Notes: generated by a model from the sequence alone, not told the origin. DNA of 64,000 nucleotides from DRYS01 sp964491605 (GCA_964491605.1 CAZBGY010000007.1:1-64000); one strand, 5' to 3'. Counted from the stretch's first letter, positions 44,766 to 53,341 are shown. Translations and numbers: made by a program.

Positions 44766-45524
44766 TTGGATATAGCTAGGTTCGCCTCAGGTTTGAATCC
44801 TACCAGTCTGATATTCCTAGATGACTCCTACATGAGTAGGTTTGAAGCTACCGTTCTAAGAAGCTTTAGAGAGAAGCGTAGATCGTATATCTGCCTCGAT
44901 AGAACTATATTCCATCCTAAGATGGGCGGTCAGCCGAACGATGAGGGGTTCATAGAATCTGCAAGCGGTAGAATCCAGATCGATAAAGTTTTCATCAGCA
45001 GCGGGGTGATAGTCCACGTAGGCCTTATAGTAGAGGGTGATACACCTAAGACTGAGGAGGTAGTATATGGATGGATAGATTGGTCTAGACGTTATAGAAT
45101 CATGCGTAGACATACAGCTGGGCATCTACTAGACTACTGTATCTCGAAGATTCTCTGTAAAGCGGTCCGTACGGTAGATGTATGGATGGGTGATCGATGT
45201 TACACGGAATACGATACATACATACCTGTAGATAAGCTTAGAGAGATCGAGCTGGAAGCTAATAGGATGATTGAGATCGATAGAGATGTATACGCGTTAT
45301 ACCTCGACTTCGAAGAGCTCCAACGATTATACCCGGATGCTCCGAATCTCTACAGGATCCCGAAAGGTCTGGATAAATATAGAGTTATAGTTATAGATGG
45401 ATGTAACGGTATCCCCTGCACTGGTACGCATGTACGTAGATTATCCGAGATAGGGGTTATCAAGCTTGATGGTGTAGAGTATATAGAGAACCATTCTAAG
45501 ATATACTATGATGTCTACCCTTAG
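44766..45524 (+). CDS. AlaX-type trans-editing domain protein (alanyl-tRNA editing)
   Basis: 252 residues from TTG. The zinc/deacylase motif HTAGH (near residue 118) and second ligand pair CTGTH near 218 match AlaX. TIFHPKMGGQPNDEGFI is the family's glycine-rich N-terminal motif. These free-standing homologues of the AlaRS editing domain clear Ser- or Gly-tRNA(Ala). The gene lies 52 bases after hisS. It is the last native-style gene before the trp block. Confidence 0.88.
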   Translation: MDIARFASGLNPTSLIFLDDSYMSRFEATVLRSFREKRRSYICLDRTIFHPKMGGQPNDEGFIESASGRIQIDKVFISSGVIVHVGLIVEGDTPKTEEVVYGWIDWSRRYRIMRRHTAGHLLDYCISKILCKAVRTVDVWMGDRCYTEYDTYIPVDKLREIELEANRMIEIDRDVYALYLDFEELQRLYPDAPNLYRIPKGLDKYRVIVIDGCNGIPCTGTHVRRLSEIGVIKLDGVEYIENHSKIYYDVYP

Positions 45525-46191
45525 GATGCTAGCTGTGAATCCTGATCTAGAAATATGAGATGGACTCTATACAATTATATTTTTGATCGAATATAGATTG
45601 TTCTGCTGATCTTGCTTTATATTGAATATGGTATGTAGGTTTGATACCTATTTCTTCGACGAATCTTTCAGGTTGCCTGCCCACGGAGTCTATATACTTC
45701 GAGTTTCGTTTTTTCTTCCAACATCCATTTTCCTGCATATAAATAATATTTACTCCAGCGTTTTAAACTCATAAATTCTTAGCATAGTTTGGCGTATTTT
45801 CTCAGTTTATATTCGGCTGTTTTAGTTCAAATTCGACTTTTTGTAGGATTTATCTTATGATATTCGAAGAAATCTTCAAACTTGTTGTAGAAGCCCAGAA
45901 TATATTTATGCTGCTGATTTTGAAAAGGCGTTATGTAAAGGAGCTTATAGTCGACATTGACCAAGGAAAGCGAAGAGCGCCGACGCTCTGGAAGAGTTAT
46001 TTAACTTGCACCTTATACTAAAACCTATACAAGATTGATGCAAAAAGTCGCCTACTTAGGTTTCGAAAAGCCGCTTTCCAGTATCGGCATGAGCCCTCTC
46101 CCTGAATAAAGTGAGAATTGATGTACATTTTTGTTCATAAATGCTTAAATAGTCCCTTCTATGGATTAAGTGGAGGTAGGGTGTACAAAGC
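45525..46191. other. 667-base gene-poor, AT-rich left flank of the trp block; possible coding remnants
   Basis: No convincing gene is seen. It is richer in A/T and in T runs than the flanking native DNA. Two short frames exist: one leftward (45547-45738, about 63 residues) and one rightward (ATG 45857 to stop 46019-46021, 54 residues, beginning MIFEEIFKLVVEAQ). The second changes to a plausible-looking neighbouring frame near 45905, as a frameshifted relic would. Neither matches a family I know. No copy of the tRNA-Val 3' end (an attachment-site repeat) was found by eye. Confidence 0.4.
46143..46151 (+). promoter_or_regulatory. TATA box for the trp operon
   Basis: GCTTAAATA is centred about 45 bases before the trpE ATG at 46192; the expected transcription start is near 46173. 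A GGAGGT (46172-46177) lies 14 bases from the ATG. No leader peptide or attenuator is visible. Confidence 0.5.
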
Positions 46192-47586
46192 ATGAGAACA
46201 TCTAACCCATCAACTTCCGATAAACCCTACCTCGTCAAACTCAACTTTAAACTGTCGCCTATCGAATTCTTCTGCAAAATTGTAGAATACTTTGAATACG
46301 CTTATCTTCTAGAGTCCGTTGAAGGCCCTGAAAAGCTGACTGAATACTCCTTTCTAGGCTTTGACCCATGCATCGTGGTAGCTGTGAAGGATGGGCTGGC
46401 TGAAGTTCAAGACAGGGTGAAAGACTGCAAAAACATGTATAAGACGCAGGACCCTCTCCAGTTGATCAGGAGCCTTGTTGGGGAGCGACGTGAAGTTCCT
46501 CCTTTAAGGTTTGTAGGCGGGGCTGTAGGCTACATTTCCTACGACGCCATCAGGTACTGGGAGTGTTTGCCCGTGAAAGCATCCGACGACTTCAAGTTTC
46601 CAGATTTGGAGTTGGCTGTTTACAGCGATGGACTGCTTTTCGATCATAGGAAGAGAGAAATCTACTACTACCATTACGGGATCGACAGAGCTAGCATGGT
46701 TGAGGAGCTTGTCGAGATTGAGCCGCAGTATGAATCCTTAAGCTTCTCAGGTTTAAGAGTGAACGTCGGAAAGGAGCAATTTGAGGAGGTTATCGCTAAA
46801 TCCAAGGAATACATCGCTTCAGGAGATGTTTTCCAAGTTGTGCTTTCAAGACGTTTCGAATTCAACTTTAACGGAAGCTTAACACCCTTCTACATGGCTT
46901 TAAGGAAGATCAATCCTTCACCTTACATGTATTTTCTGAAGATGGGAGAACGTCAGATTGTCGGATCAAGCCCTGAAACGCTTGTGAGGGTAGAAGATGG
47001 GGTTGTTGAGACTTTCCCAATAGCTGGGACGAGACCACGGGTTCCTGAAGACCCTGCAGCAGACTTGGCTTTAGCCGAGGAGCTTTTGAGGGATCCTAAA
47101 GAGCTGGCTGAGCACGTCATGCTTGTCGATCTAGCTAGAAACGATGTTGGAAGAATATGCGAGTATGGCTCAGTGTATGTTCCAGAATTCATGAAGATAT
47201 ACAGGTATAGCCACGTCCAACACATAGTTTCAAGGGTTGTAGGCAGGCTTAGGAGGAATTTAAGTTGCTACGATGCTTTAAGAGCTGTTTTCCCAGCTGG
47301 AACCGTTACGGGGGCTCCTAAGGTTAGGGCTATGGAGATCATCGAGGAGCTTGAGCCTGTTCGGAGGGGGCCTTATGCTGGTGCTGTAGGCTATTTCTCG
47401 TTTAACGGCAACGCTGACTTCGCTATAACCATCAGGACGCTTGTAGCTTCAGGGAGGAAGGCTTACATCCAAGTTGGAGCTGGTATCGTTGCAGACTCGA
47501 TTCCTGAAAGGGAGTGGCTTGAAACAGAGCATAAGGCTTTAGCTCTTCTCGAAGCGCTTCGAATGGCTTCGGAGGGAGAGTATTGA
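46192..47586 (+). CDS. trpE: anthranilate synthase component I
   Basis: 464 residues. It makes anthranilate from chorismate with TrpG. C-terminal chorismate domain motifs: FQVVLSRRFE, SSPETLVRVEDGVVETFPIAGTRPR, ELAEHVMLVDLARNDVGR, SHVQHIVSRVVG, AVFPAGTVTGAPKVRAMEIIEELEP and VQVGAGIVADS-type end (IQVGAGIVADS). The N-terminal LLES (residues 39-42) is where the tryptophan feedback site lies. Its first 190 codons use no ATA among nine Ile codons (6 ATC, 3 ATT), unlike native genes. It overlaps trpG by 4 bases. Confidence 0.96.
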   Translation: MRTSNPSTSDKPYLVKLNFKLSPIEFFCKIVEYFEYAYLLESVEGPEKLTEYSFLGFDPCIVVAVKDGLAEVQDRVKDCKNMYKTQDPLQLIRSLVGERREVPPLRFVGGAVGYISYDAIRYWECLPVKASDDFKFPDLELAVYSDGLLFDHRKREIYYYHYGIDRASMVEELVEIEPQYESLSFSGLRVNVGKEQFEEVIAKSKEYIASGDVFQVVLSRRFEFNFNGSLTPFYMALRKINPSPYMYFLKMGERQIVGSSPETLVRVEDGVVETFPIAGTRPRVPEDPAADLALAEELLRDPKELAEHVMLVDLARNDVGRICEYGSVYVPEFMKIYRYSHVQHIVSRVVGRLRRNLSCYDALRAVFPAGTVTGAPKVRAMEIIEELEPVRRGPYAGAVGYFSFNGNADFAITIRTLVASGRKAYIQVGAGIVADSIPEREWLETEHKALALLEALRMASEGEY

Positions 47587-48164
47587 AAGTCCTTATAATA
47601 GACAATTATGATTCCTTCGTTTATAACCTAGCCCAGTACGTTGGAGGACTTGGAGCTGAACCGTTAGTTTACAGAAGTAGCCAGATTACACTCAGAAGAG
47701 CTGTTAGGCTTAATCCCGATAGAATTATCATCTCACCCGGACCTGGCGACCCCTCCCAATCTAGATATTTCGGGATTTGCCCGCAGATCATTAAGCATTT
47801 AAGCCCAAAGATCCCAACACTAGGGGTCTGCTTAGGTCACCAAGGAATTGTATGGGTTTTCGGAGGTAGGATCGTTAAGGCTAATAGAATCATGCATGGG
47901 AAAACAAGCCCCATATGGCACGACGGCAGAGGAATCTTTAAGGGTATTGAAAACCCACTACAAGCCGTCAGGTATCATTCACTTGTGGCGGAAAAAGCCA
48001 GCCTGCCAAAGTGCCTCACTGTAACTGCGTTTTCTCTCGATGACGGCGAAATTATGGGGGTACGCCACGTGGAATATCCCATCGAAGGGGTGCAGTTTCA
48101 CCCAGAATCCATCCTGACGTATTGCGGCAAACAAATCATTAAGAACTTCCTAGACGGGGGGTGA
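47583..48164 (+). CDS. trpG: anthranilate synthase glutamine amidotransferase
   Basis: 193 residues. Class I glutamine amidotransferase: IIDNYDSFVYNLAQY start, SPGPGDPSQ oxyanion strand, LGVCLGHQGI with nucleophilic Cys, and GVQFHPESILT with His and Glu. It supplies ammonia to TrpE. It overlaps both neighbours by 4 bases (trpE and trpD). Confidence 0.95.
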   Translation: MKVLIIDNYDSFVYNLAQYVGGLGAEPLVYRSSQITLRRAVRLNPDRIIISPGPGDPSQSRYFGICPQIIKHLSPKIPTLGVCLGHQGIVWVFGGRIVKANRIMHGKTSPIWHDGRGIFKGIENPLQAVRYHSLVAEKASLPKCLTVTAFSLDDGEIMGVRHVEYPIEGVQFHPESILTYCGKQIIKNFLDGG

Positions 48165-49234
48165 GAAGGTTGATTCGTGAAGCCATAGCTAAGCTTGTGG
48201 ATGGAAAGAATCTTTCCCAGGAAGAGGCTTTCGAATCTATGGTTGAGATCATGACGGGGCAAGCCTCTCCAGCGCAGATAGCAGCCTTCCTAGTAGCCTT
48301 GAGGATGAAAGGCGAAACCGTAGAGGAGATTACGGCCTTCGCTAAGGCCATGAAAAGCTTATGCTATAGCATAAGGCCAGACGTAAACGGAAGGCTTGTG
48401 GATACTTGTGGGACAGGAGGGGATAAGGTTAAAACGTTCAATGTTAGTACCGCAGCAGCCTTTATCGCTGCAGGAGCCGGAGTGTATGTGGCGAAGCATG
48501 GAAACCGTTCGGTGACGGGTAAAAGTGGGAGCGCCGACGTACTCGAGCGTTTAGGGTTGAACTTAGAGATGCCTCCTGAAGTCGTGAAGACGGCTATAGA
48601 GCGGGTGGGTATAGGCTTCATGTTTGCCCCATCCTTCCATCCAGCCATGAAATATGCAGCAGCTCCTAGGAGAGAGATAGGTATAAGAACGGTGTTCAAC
48701 CTTCTAGGCCCCTTAACGAACCCTACTTCTGTAGATGCTCAAGTTCTAGGGGTATGTGAGGCTGAGCTTGTGGAAAAGATAGCCCAGGTTTTGAAGGGGC
48801 TTGGTTTAAGGGAAGCTATGGTTGTCCATGGTTTAGATGGGCTTGATGAAATTTCAACGGTGGGCAGAACCCTCATAGCGTGGCTTAGGAACGGGGAAGT
48901 TAAAACCTTTGAGGTTTCCCCCGAAGACTTAGGCGTGGAAAGATCCAGTCTAGCGAATATACTCTGTGGAAGTATCGAGGAAAGCGCTGAGACGATCTTT
49001 CAGGTGCTTTATGGATGTCTTGAAAAGAAAAATCCGAAAAGGTGTCTTGCAGCAGTGAACGCAGCCGCAGCTCTTATCGTCGGTGGGAGGGCTGACGACT
49101 TCCTCTACGGCCTTGAACTCGCGCAGGAGTCTATCGAGAACGGTTCAGCTTACAAAAAGCTCAAACAACTCATTAACTTCTACGGCGGAAACAAACCCGA
49201 AAGACTTGAGGAGTTGGAGGCTAAATATGGCTGA
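48161..49234 (+). CDS. trpD: anthranilate phosphoribosyltransferase
   Basis: About 357 residues from GTG 48161; TTG 48170 with GGTGAGAAGG before it gives the classic start IREAIAKLVDGKNLSQEEA. It joins anthranilate and PRPP. Motifs: VDTCGTGGDKVKTFNVSTAAAFIAAGAG (near residue 80), KHGNRSVTGKSGSADVLE and VFNLLGPLTNP. It overlaps trpC by 8 bases. Confidence 0.95.
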   Translation: MRRLIREAIAKLVDGKNLSQEEAFESMVEIMTGQASPAQIAAFLVALRMKGETVEEITAFAKAMKSLCYSIRPDVNGRLVDTCGTGGDKVKTFNVSTAAAFIAAGAGVYVAKHGNRSVTGKSGSADVLERLGLNLEMPPEVVKTAIERVGIGFMFAPSFHPAMKYAAAPRREIGIRTVFNLLGPLTNPTSVDAQVLGVCEAELVEKIAQVLKGLGLREAMVVHGLDGLDEISTVGRTLIAWLRNGEVKTFEVSPEDLGVERSSLANILCGSIEESAETIFQVLYGCLEKKNPKRCLAAVNAAAALIVGGRADDFLYGLELAQESIENGSAYKKLKQLINFYGGNKPERLEELEAKYG

Positions 49235-49991
49235 CTTCATGGAAACCCTCGTTAAAGAAGCTCTTGAGAGAGTAAAATCCGGATATTATAGGACGAAGCG
49301 ATACTCGAATTTTCCGAAGCTAAGCCTTAAAGAGGCGATAGTCAACTGTCAGCATGCCCCAGTGATAGCAGAAATAAAACCCTTCTCACCTTCTCGTGGC
49401 CTTCTTAGACACGTAACAAACCCAGGAGTATTGGCAAGGGCTATGGAGCGCGGCGGGGCCGTGGGTATTTCGGTTCTAACCGAACCTAAAAGGTTTGGAG
49501 GATTAATTCAAGCCTTATCCCAAGTAAAGAAGAGCGTAAATATACCTGTGTTAATGAAGGATATTATCGTCGATGGTGTTCAAATCGAAGCGGCTGCCAA
49601 CATAGGAGCTGACAGCGTGCTCCTGATATATAGCGTTGTTGCAGATAGGGTTGACGAATTCATAAAACTCGCTCATACCCTAGGCCTCGAAGTCCTCCTT
49701 GAAACTCACACTATCGAGGAGTTTAAGGTGGCTCTGGAAACAGAAGCCGATATGGTTGGCGTGAATAATAGGGATCTCAGAACCATGAATGTAGACTTAC
49801 ATGTTACGGCTAGGATACTAGCTGAGGCAAGTCCAGCCAGCAAGATAGTAGTGAGCGAGAGCGGTATAGAAACAGTTGACCACATCAGGTTTCTCAGAAA
49901 ATGCGGTGCTCACGCGTTTCTAGTCGGGTCATCCATAATGCTCGCCGATGATGTTGAGGAGAGGGTTAGGGAGCTCGTGATGGCTTTATGA
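49227..49991 (+). CDS. trpC: indole-3-glycerol phosphate synthase
   Basis: 254 residues from the ATG at 49227, inside the trpD end; the open frame reaches further upstream but lies in trpD coding sequence. It closes the indole ring. TIM-barrel signatures: PVIAEIKPFSPSRG with the catalytic Lys, ISVLTEPKRFGG, VLMKDIIVD with the second Lys, LLETHTIEE, GVNNRDLRTMNVD and VVSESGI. It is 4 bases ahead of the trpF remnant (ATGA). Confidence 0.95.
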   Translation: MADFMETLVKEALERVKSGYYRTKRYSNFPKLSLKEAIVNCQHAPVIAEIKPFSPSRGLLRHVTNPGVLARAMERGGAVGISVLTEPKRFGGLIQALSQVKKSVNIPVLMKDIIVDGVQIEAAANIGADSVLLIYSVVADRVDEFIKLAHTLGLEVLLETHTIEEFKVALETEADMVGVNNRDLRTMNVDLHVTARILAEASPASKIVVSESGIETVDHIRFLRKCGAHAFLVGSSIMLADDVEERVRELVMAL

Positions 49992-50269
49992 GAGAGATTG
50001 AAGTGGAAATCTGCAGGGTGGCCTGTATGGAGTATTTGGAGAGTGTCTATGGCGGGGCAAGCATAGTTCATAACTGGGATATTAGTAGAAAGTTGAGGGA
50101 CATCGTTTACCTCAAGCCTATCATATTGGCTGGAGGTTTAAACCATCGGAACGTTAGGGGAGCCATAGAAACTACAATACCTTATGCTGTTAATGCTTCA
50201 AGCAGGGTTGAAGCTGCGTTAAACATAAGAAAACCTCAGCTTATGGAGTCCTTCGTTGAAGTAGCCTAG
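49988..50269 (+). CDS. trpF: TrpF-like phosphoribosylanthranilate isomerase with large internal deletion (93 residues)
   Basis: TrpF is normally about 205 residues. Here the first dozen residues (REIEVEICRVA) can be laid on the VKICGIT start with its catalytic Cys. Then about 110 residues are missing, and the frame resumes at EYLESVYGGASIVHNW (normally LLDT..GGTG..DW) and continues through PIILAGGLNHRNVRGAIET..PYAVNASSRVE. The catalytic Asp is Glu; GGTG, DVSSGVE and other invariant positions have also changed. Frame and overlap with trpC (4 bases) are intact. It is probably non-functional as an isomerase. Confidence 0.75.
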   Translation: MREIEVEICRVACMEYLESVYGGASIVHNWDISRKLRDIVYLKPIILAGGLNHRNVRGAIETTIPYAVNASSRVEAALNIRKPQLMESFVEVA

Positions 50270-50273
50270 GAAA

Positions 50274-51491
50274 TTGTCCTCGAAAATAACGATTATGAAG
50301 GATGGTGAATTAGGTTTGAAGGGAAGGTTCGGCATTTTTGGAGGAATGTACGTCAGTGAGGTTTTAATGCACGCGCTTCTCGAGCTTGAAGAGGCTTTCG
50401 AGCGGATATATCCGACTCAAGAATTCCAGAAAGAGTTCCATGAACTGCTCAGGGATTACGGAGGCAGACCTACGCCTCTTTATTATGCTAGAAACTTTAG
50501 CAAGCATGTAGGGTTTAAAGTTTATCTCAAGAGGGAGGATTTGCTCTGTGGTGGATCTCATAAACTCAACAATGCCATAGGCCAGGCGCTCTTAGCAAAG
50601 AAAATGGGTAAGAAACGACTGATAACCGAAACGGCTGCAGGTCAACACGGCCTCGCTACAGCCATGGCTGGTAATATCTGCGGCTTAAAAACTGAAATAT
50701 TCATGGGCGTTAAGGATATCGAAAGGCAAGCTTCCAACGTGAAGAAAATGCAACTCTTGGGGGCGAAGATTAGGCCAGTTAAAACTGGGGCAGGGGTTCT
50801 CAAAGATGCCGTTTCAGAAACTCTTCGAGAATGGGCTGCCTGCTCCAGGACGACCCACTACCTAATGGGTTCAACGGTTGGACCTCACCCCTTCCCGACT
50901 ATAGTGGCTACTTTCCAAAGCGTCATAGGGATGGAGCTTAAAAAGCAAATTTTAGAGAAGGAGGGGAGGCTACCGGACGCCATAGTTGCATGCGGAAGCG
51001 GGGGAAGTAACGCTCTCGGCGCCTTTAGACCATTCATAGAGGAGGAAAGCGTCAGGCTTTACTTTGTAGAGGGAGGTGGAGAAAACCTAAATGCAGATAA
51101 CTGCGCCGCAGCCTTTCAGCTTGGAAGCCCAGGTGTCCTCCATGGAGGCCTCATGCAGGTTATACAGGATGAAAACGGTCAAATAAGACCTTCAAAAACT
51201 CGGGCGGCAGGCTTAAATTATCCAGGCAGGGGCCCTGAAATCTCCTGGCTTTGCAAGATCGGCAGGGTTAAACCTTGCTACGCCTTCGACTACGAGGTTT
51301 TCGAGGCTGTGAGGATTATAGCGAAAACTGAGGGTCTCATACCTGCGCTTGAAACTGCCCACGCTATAGCCTATGTCTTAAACCATAGAGAAGAGTTCAC
51401 GAGAGATGACATCGTGGTGATAAACTTTTCGGGGAGAGGCGATAAGGATTTAGATATAATCTTGAGGTATCTCTATGGACCTCGAATGTAA
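50274..51491 (+). CDS. trpB: tryptophan synthase beta chain
   Basis: 405 residues from TTG 50274 (ATG 50295 is possible). PLP enzyme joining indole and serine. PLP Lys in CGGSHKLNNAIG (near residue 95), TETAAGQHGLATA with the catalytic Glu, and the phosphate loop CGSGGSNALGAF. The last two differ from the nearly invariant ETGAGQHG and CVGGGSNAIG. GPEISWL and ALETAHAIAYVL complete the fold. It overlaps trpA by 17 bases. Confidence 0.94.
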   Translation: MSSKITIMKDGELGLKGRFGIFGGMYVSEVLMHALLELEEAFERIYPTQEFQKEFHELLRDYGGRPTPLYYARNFSKHVGFKVYLKREDLLCGGSHKLNNAIGQALLAKKMGKKRLITETAAGQHGLATAMAGNICGLKTEIFMGVKDIERQASNVKKMQLLGAKIRPVKTGAGVLKDAVSETLREWAACSRTTHYLMGSTVGPHPFPTIVATFQSVIGMELKKQILEKEGRLPDAIVACGSGGSNALGAFRPFIEEESVRLYFVEGGGENLNADNCAAAFQLGSPGVLHGGLMQVIQDENGQIRPSKTRAAGLNYPGRGPEISWLCKIGRVKPCYAFDYEVFEAVRIIAKTEGLIPALETAHAIAYVLNHREEFTRDDIVVINFSGRGDKDLDIILRYLYGPRM

Positions 51492-52326
51492 GTTTCAGGA
51501 TTTAAAGAAGCGTAGAGAAGGAGCGCATATGGCTCACGTTTACTATGGCGACCCCAGCGAGGAGTTTTCACTTAAGCTTATCGAAACCCTTGCAGAGAAT
51601 GGAGCCGATATAATTGAACTTGGAATACCCTTCTCCGATCCCATAGCTGATGGAGCCGTGTTCCAGGAGGCGTGTCGAAGGGCTTTAGACGGCGGTACAA
51701 CTCCTGCGAAATGTATCGAGGGGATTAGAAGGCTTAGGGATAAAGGCTTAGAAGCACCCATAGTAGTAACTACGTACTTTAACATCCCCTATGTCATGGG
51801 GTTTGAAAGGTTTTTGAACAAGATTAGAGATGCAGGAGCTCAAGGAGTTTTATTCCCAGATCTTCCATTGGAGGAGGCTAAGCCTTTGAAGGAACTTGTA
51901 TCCAAATCAGGCTTAAAACTAATCCTCCAAGCGGCTCCTACAACATCCCCTGAAAGGCTTAAACAAATTCTGGCGGAGGCTTCAGGCTTCATCTACCTTA
52001 TAAGTGTTGAAGGCGTAACCGGTGCGAAGCTAAAAACTCAAAGTTCCACTTTTAGGCTTATAAAAACCGTTAGGAGACTGAGTACCATCCCCATAATGGT
52101 TGGCTTCGGAGTTTCAAGAAGGGAGCACGCCGAAGCCTTAGTAGCTATGGGGGCGGATGGCGTTGCTGTTGGAAGTGCTTATGCGCGAATATATTCGGAA
52201 AACCTTAAAAACCCGTTTCAAAAGCTGGACGAGGTAGCTAAGCTTGCCCGGGAAATAAAAAATGGCTGCGTAGAGGGCTATAGAAGAAGAACATACTACC
52301 GTGAAGTTTCCAATAAAAGCATATAA
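51475..52326 (+). CDS. trpA: tryptophan synthase alpha chain
   Basis: 283 residues. Cleaves indole-3-glycerol phosphate. IIELGIPFSDPIADG (near residue 45) carries the catalytic Glu and Asp, GVLFPDLPLEEA, YLISVEGVTGAK and IMVGFGVS..HAEALVAMGADGVAVGSAY are all canonical. It has an N-terminal tail (MDLECKFQDLKKRREG) and a basic C terminus. It is the last gene of the operon. Confidence 0.95.
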   Translation: MDLECKFQDLKKRREGAHMAHVYYGDPSEEFSLKLIETLAENGADIIELGIPFSDPIADGAVFQEACRRALDGGTTPAKCIEGIRRLRDKGLEAPIVVTTYFNIPYVMGFERFLNKIRDAGAQGVLFPDLPLEEAKPLKELVSKSGLKLILQAAPTTSPERLKQILAEASGFIYLISVEGVTGAKLKTQSSTFRLIKTVRRLSTIPIMVGFGVSRREHAEALVAMGADGVAVGSAYARIYSENLKNPFQKLDEVAKLAREIKNGCVEGYRRRTYYREVSNKSI

Positions 52327-52748
52327 GCTTCAGCGTGCAGTAAACTTTACGCGCGCTGAAATGAATAGCGAACGAAATTTTTAAAAGCCTATGAAGTTCC
52401 CATCGACTAGAGGATTTACAAAGCCTTAAAGGATAAAATGATTAGTGTGATCGAGACTTTCCCGGTGTACCTTGAAGACTGTATATTAGCGAAAGAGTAC
52501 TGAGGAAGCCATCAAATACTATAGCATCAGTCTTAAGAATAGCTTTAGGACTAGTTCCATCAAGCTCACAATGTATATGGCCCCAAATCTTTAGATATAC
52601 CATAGCAGTCACGGTAAACTTAACAGTTAGATAATCGAATTACCATCGGGTATCCGCATCCTTGAGCATATGCATATACTTGACATGTATATTCCATCGA
52701 TAGATAGAAAGAATACCGTTACTTACCGGTTTGCTTTGAAAATTTTGA
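52327..52748. other. 422-base gene-poor right flank of the trp block; possible decayed coding sequence next to tRNA-Val
   Basis: No intact gene. Two successive rightward frames look coding-like: one ending at a TGA near 52501 (YKALKDKMISVIETFPVYLE..) and one from about 52491 to a TAG near 52590 (EAIKYYSISLKNSFRTSSIKLT..). They could be one gene broken by a frameshift. A third open piece (HILDMYIPSIDRKNTVTYRF) runs into the tRNA-Val 3' end. In archaea, integrase genes of SSV type overlap tRNA 3' ends, so this may be an integrase relic, but no catalytic motif was recognised. Confidence 0.3.
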
Positions 52749-52822
52749 TGGGCCGGCCCGGATTCGAACCGGGGATCTCCACCTCGTAAGGGTGGCATCT
52801 TACCAGGCTAGACCACCGGCCC
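52749..52822 (-). tRNA. tRNA-Val (anticodon TAC)
   Basis: The minus strand gives acceptor GGGCCGG/CCGGCCC, anticodon arm CCACC-CTTACGA-GGTGG with TAC at 34-36, and T arm CCCGG-TTCGAAT-CCGGG. No intron and no encoded CCA. A TATA-like TTTTTTAAGG lies at about 52847-52856, 26 bases upstream of the 5' end. Its 3' end faces the trp block. Confidence 0.95.
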
Positions 52823-52892
52823 ACGCTACTAGTGATTCTAGCTTTGAATCCTTAAAAAACCTTGCCGACTTAATAACTATTTCTGGTGATAT

Positions 52893-53324
52893 ATGTCGGC
52901 TGGGCAGATCGATGAGATCGATAGGAAGATACTAGAGATTCTAGCAGAGAATTCGAGGGTAAGCTTCGTATCCATAGCAAAAGAGTTAGGTATCTCGGAG
53001 GCTTCTGTTAGAAGGAGGGTTAAAACTCTGATCGATAGCGGTGTGATAAGAAAGTTTACCATAGATATCGGCGTAGAGACTGGTGTGCAAGCATTCATAT
53101 TCGTTTCTATAGATCCTTCTAAGCTTACGAGCGAGGTAGCTCGCGATACGTTGAATCTTAGAGGTGTTAAAGCTGTATACGAGGTTACCGGGGAGTATGA
53201 TGTAGCTATATTAGTTCGAGCGGATTCCATTCAGGAGTTGAACGACTGTATAGAAGATATACGTAGGATTGAAGGTGTGAAGAGGACGAATACCGTTATG
53301 ATTTTACGAGTTATGCAAAAGTAG
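52893..53324 (+). CDS. Lrp/AsnC-family transcription regulator
   Basis: 143 residues: N-terminal helix-turn-helix (IDRKILEILAENSRVSFVSIAKELGISEASVRRRVKTL, residues ~8-48) and a C-terminal RAM ligand domain with VYEVTGEYDVAILVRA. A TATA-like sequence near 52873 implies a nearly leaderless mRNA. It lies 60 bases upstream of the homocitrate synthase-like gene, whose C terminus carries a domain with the same EVTG..D motif, so lysine or another amino acid is a likely ligand. Confidence 0.9.
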   Translation: MSAGQIDEIDRKILEILAENSRVSFVSIAKELGISEASVRRRVKTLIDSGVIRKFTIDIGVETGVQAFIFVSIDPSKLTSEVARDTLNLRGVKAVYEVTGEYDVAILVRADSIQELNDCIEDIRRIEGVKRTNTVMILRVMQK

Positions 53325-53341
53325 GCCTACAAGTATTGGCG

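Noticed and set aside
45547..45738. 63-residue leftward open frame
   Set aside because: No ribosome-binding site, no recognisable family, biased to Lys/Ser/Tyr as expected from AT-rich DNA; kept only as part of the flank description.
49083..49226. TrpC extended upstream by 48 residues
   Set aside because: This part lies inside trpD in another frame; ATG 49227 gives the family N terminus and the usual short overlap.
45525..52822. Direct repeat of the tRNA-Val 3' end as an attachment site at the left edge of the trp block
   Set aside because: The T-arm/acceptor sequence (GGGCCGGCCCGGATTCGAAC) was looked for near 45.5 kb and no copy was found; only the right side touches a tRNA.
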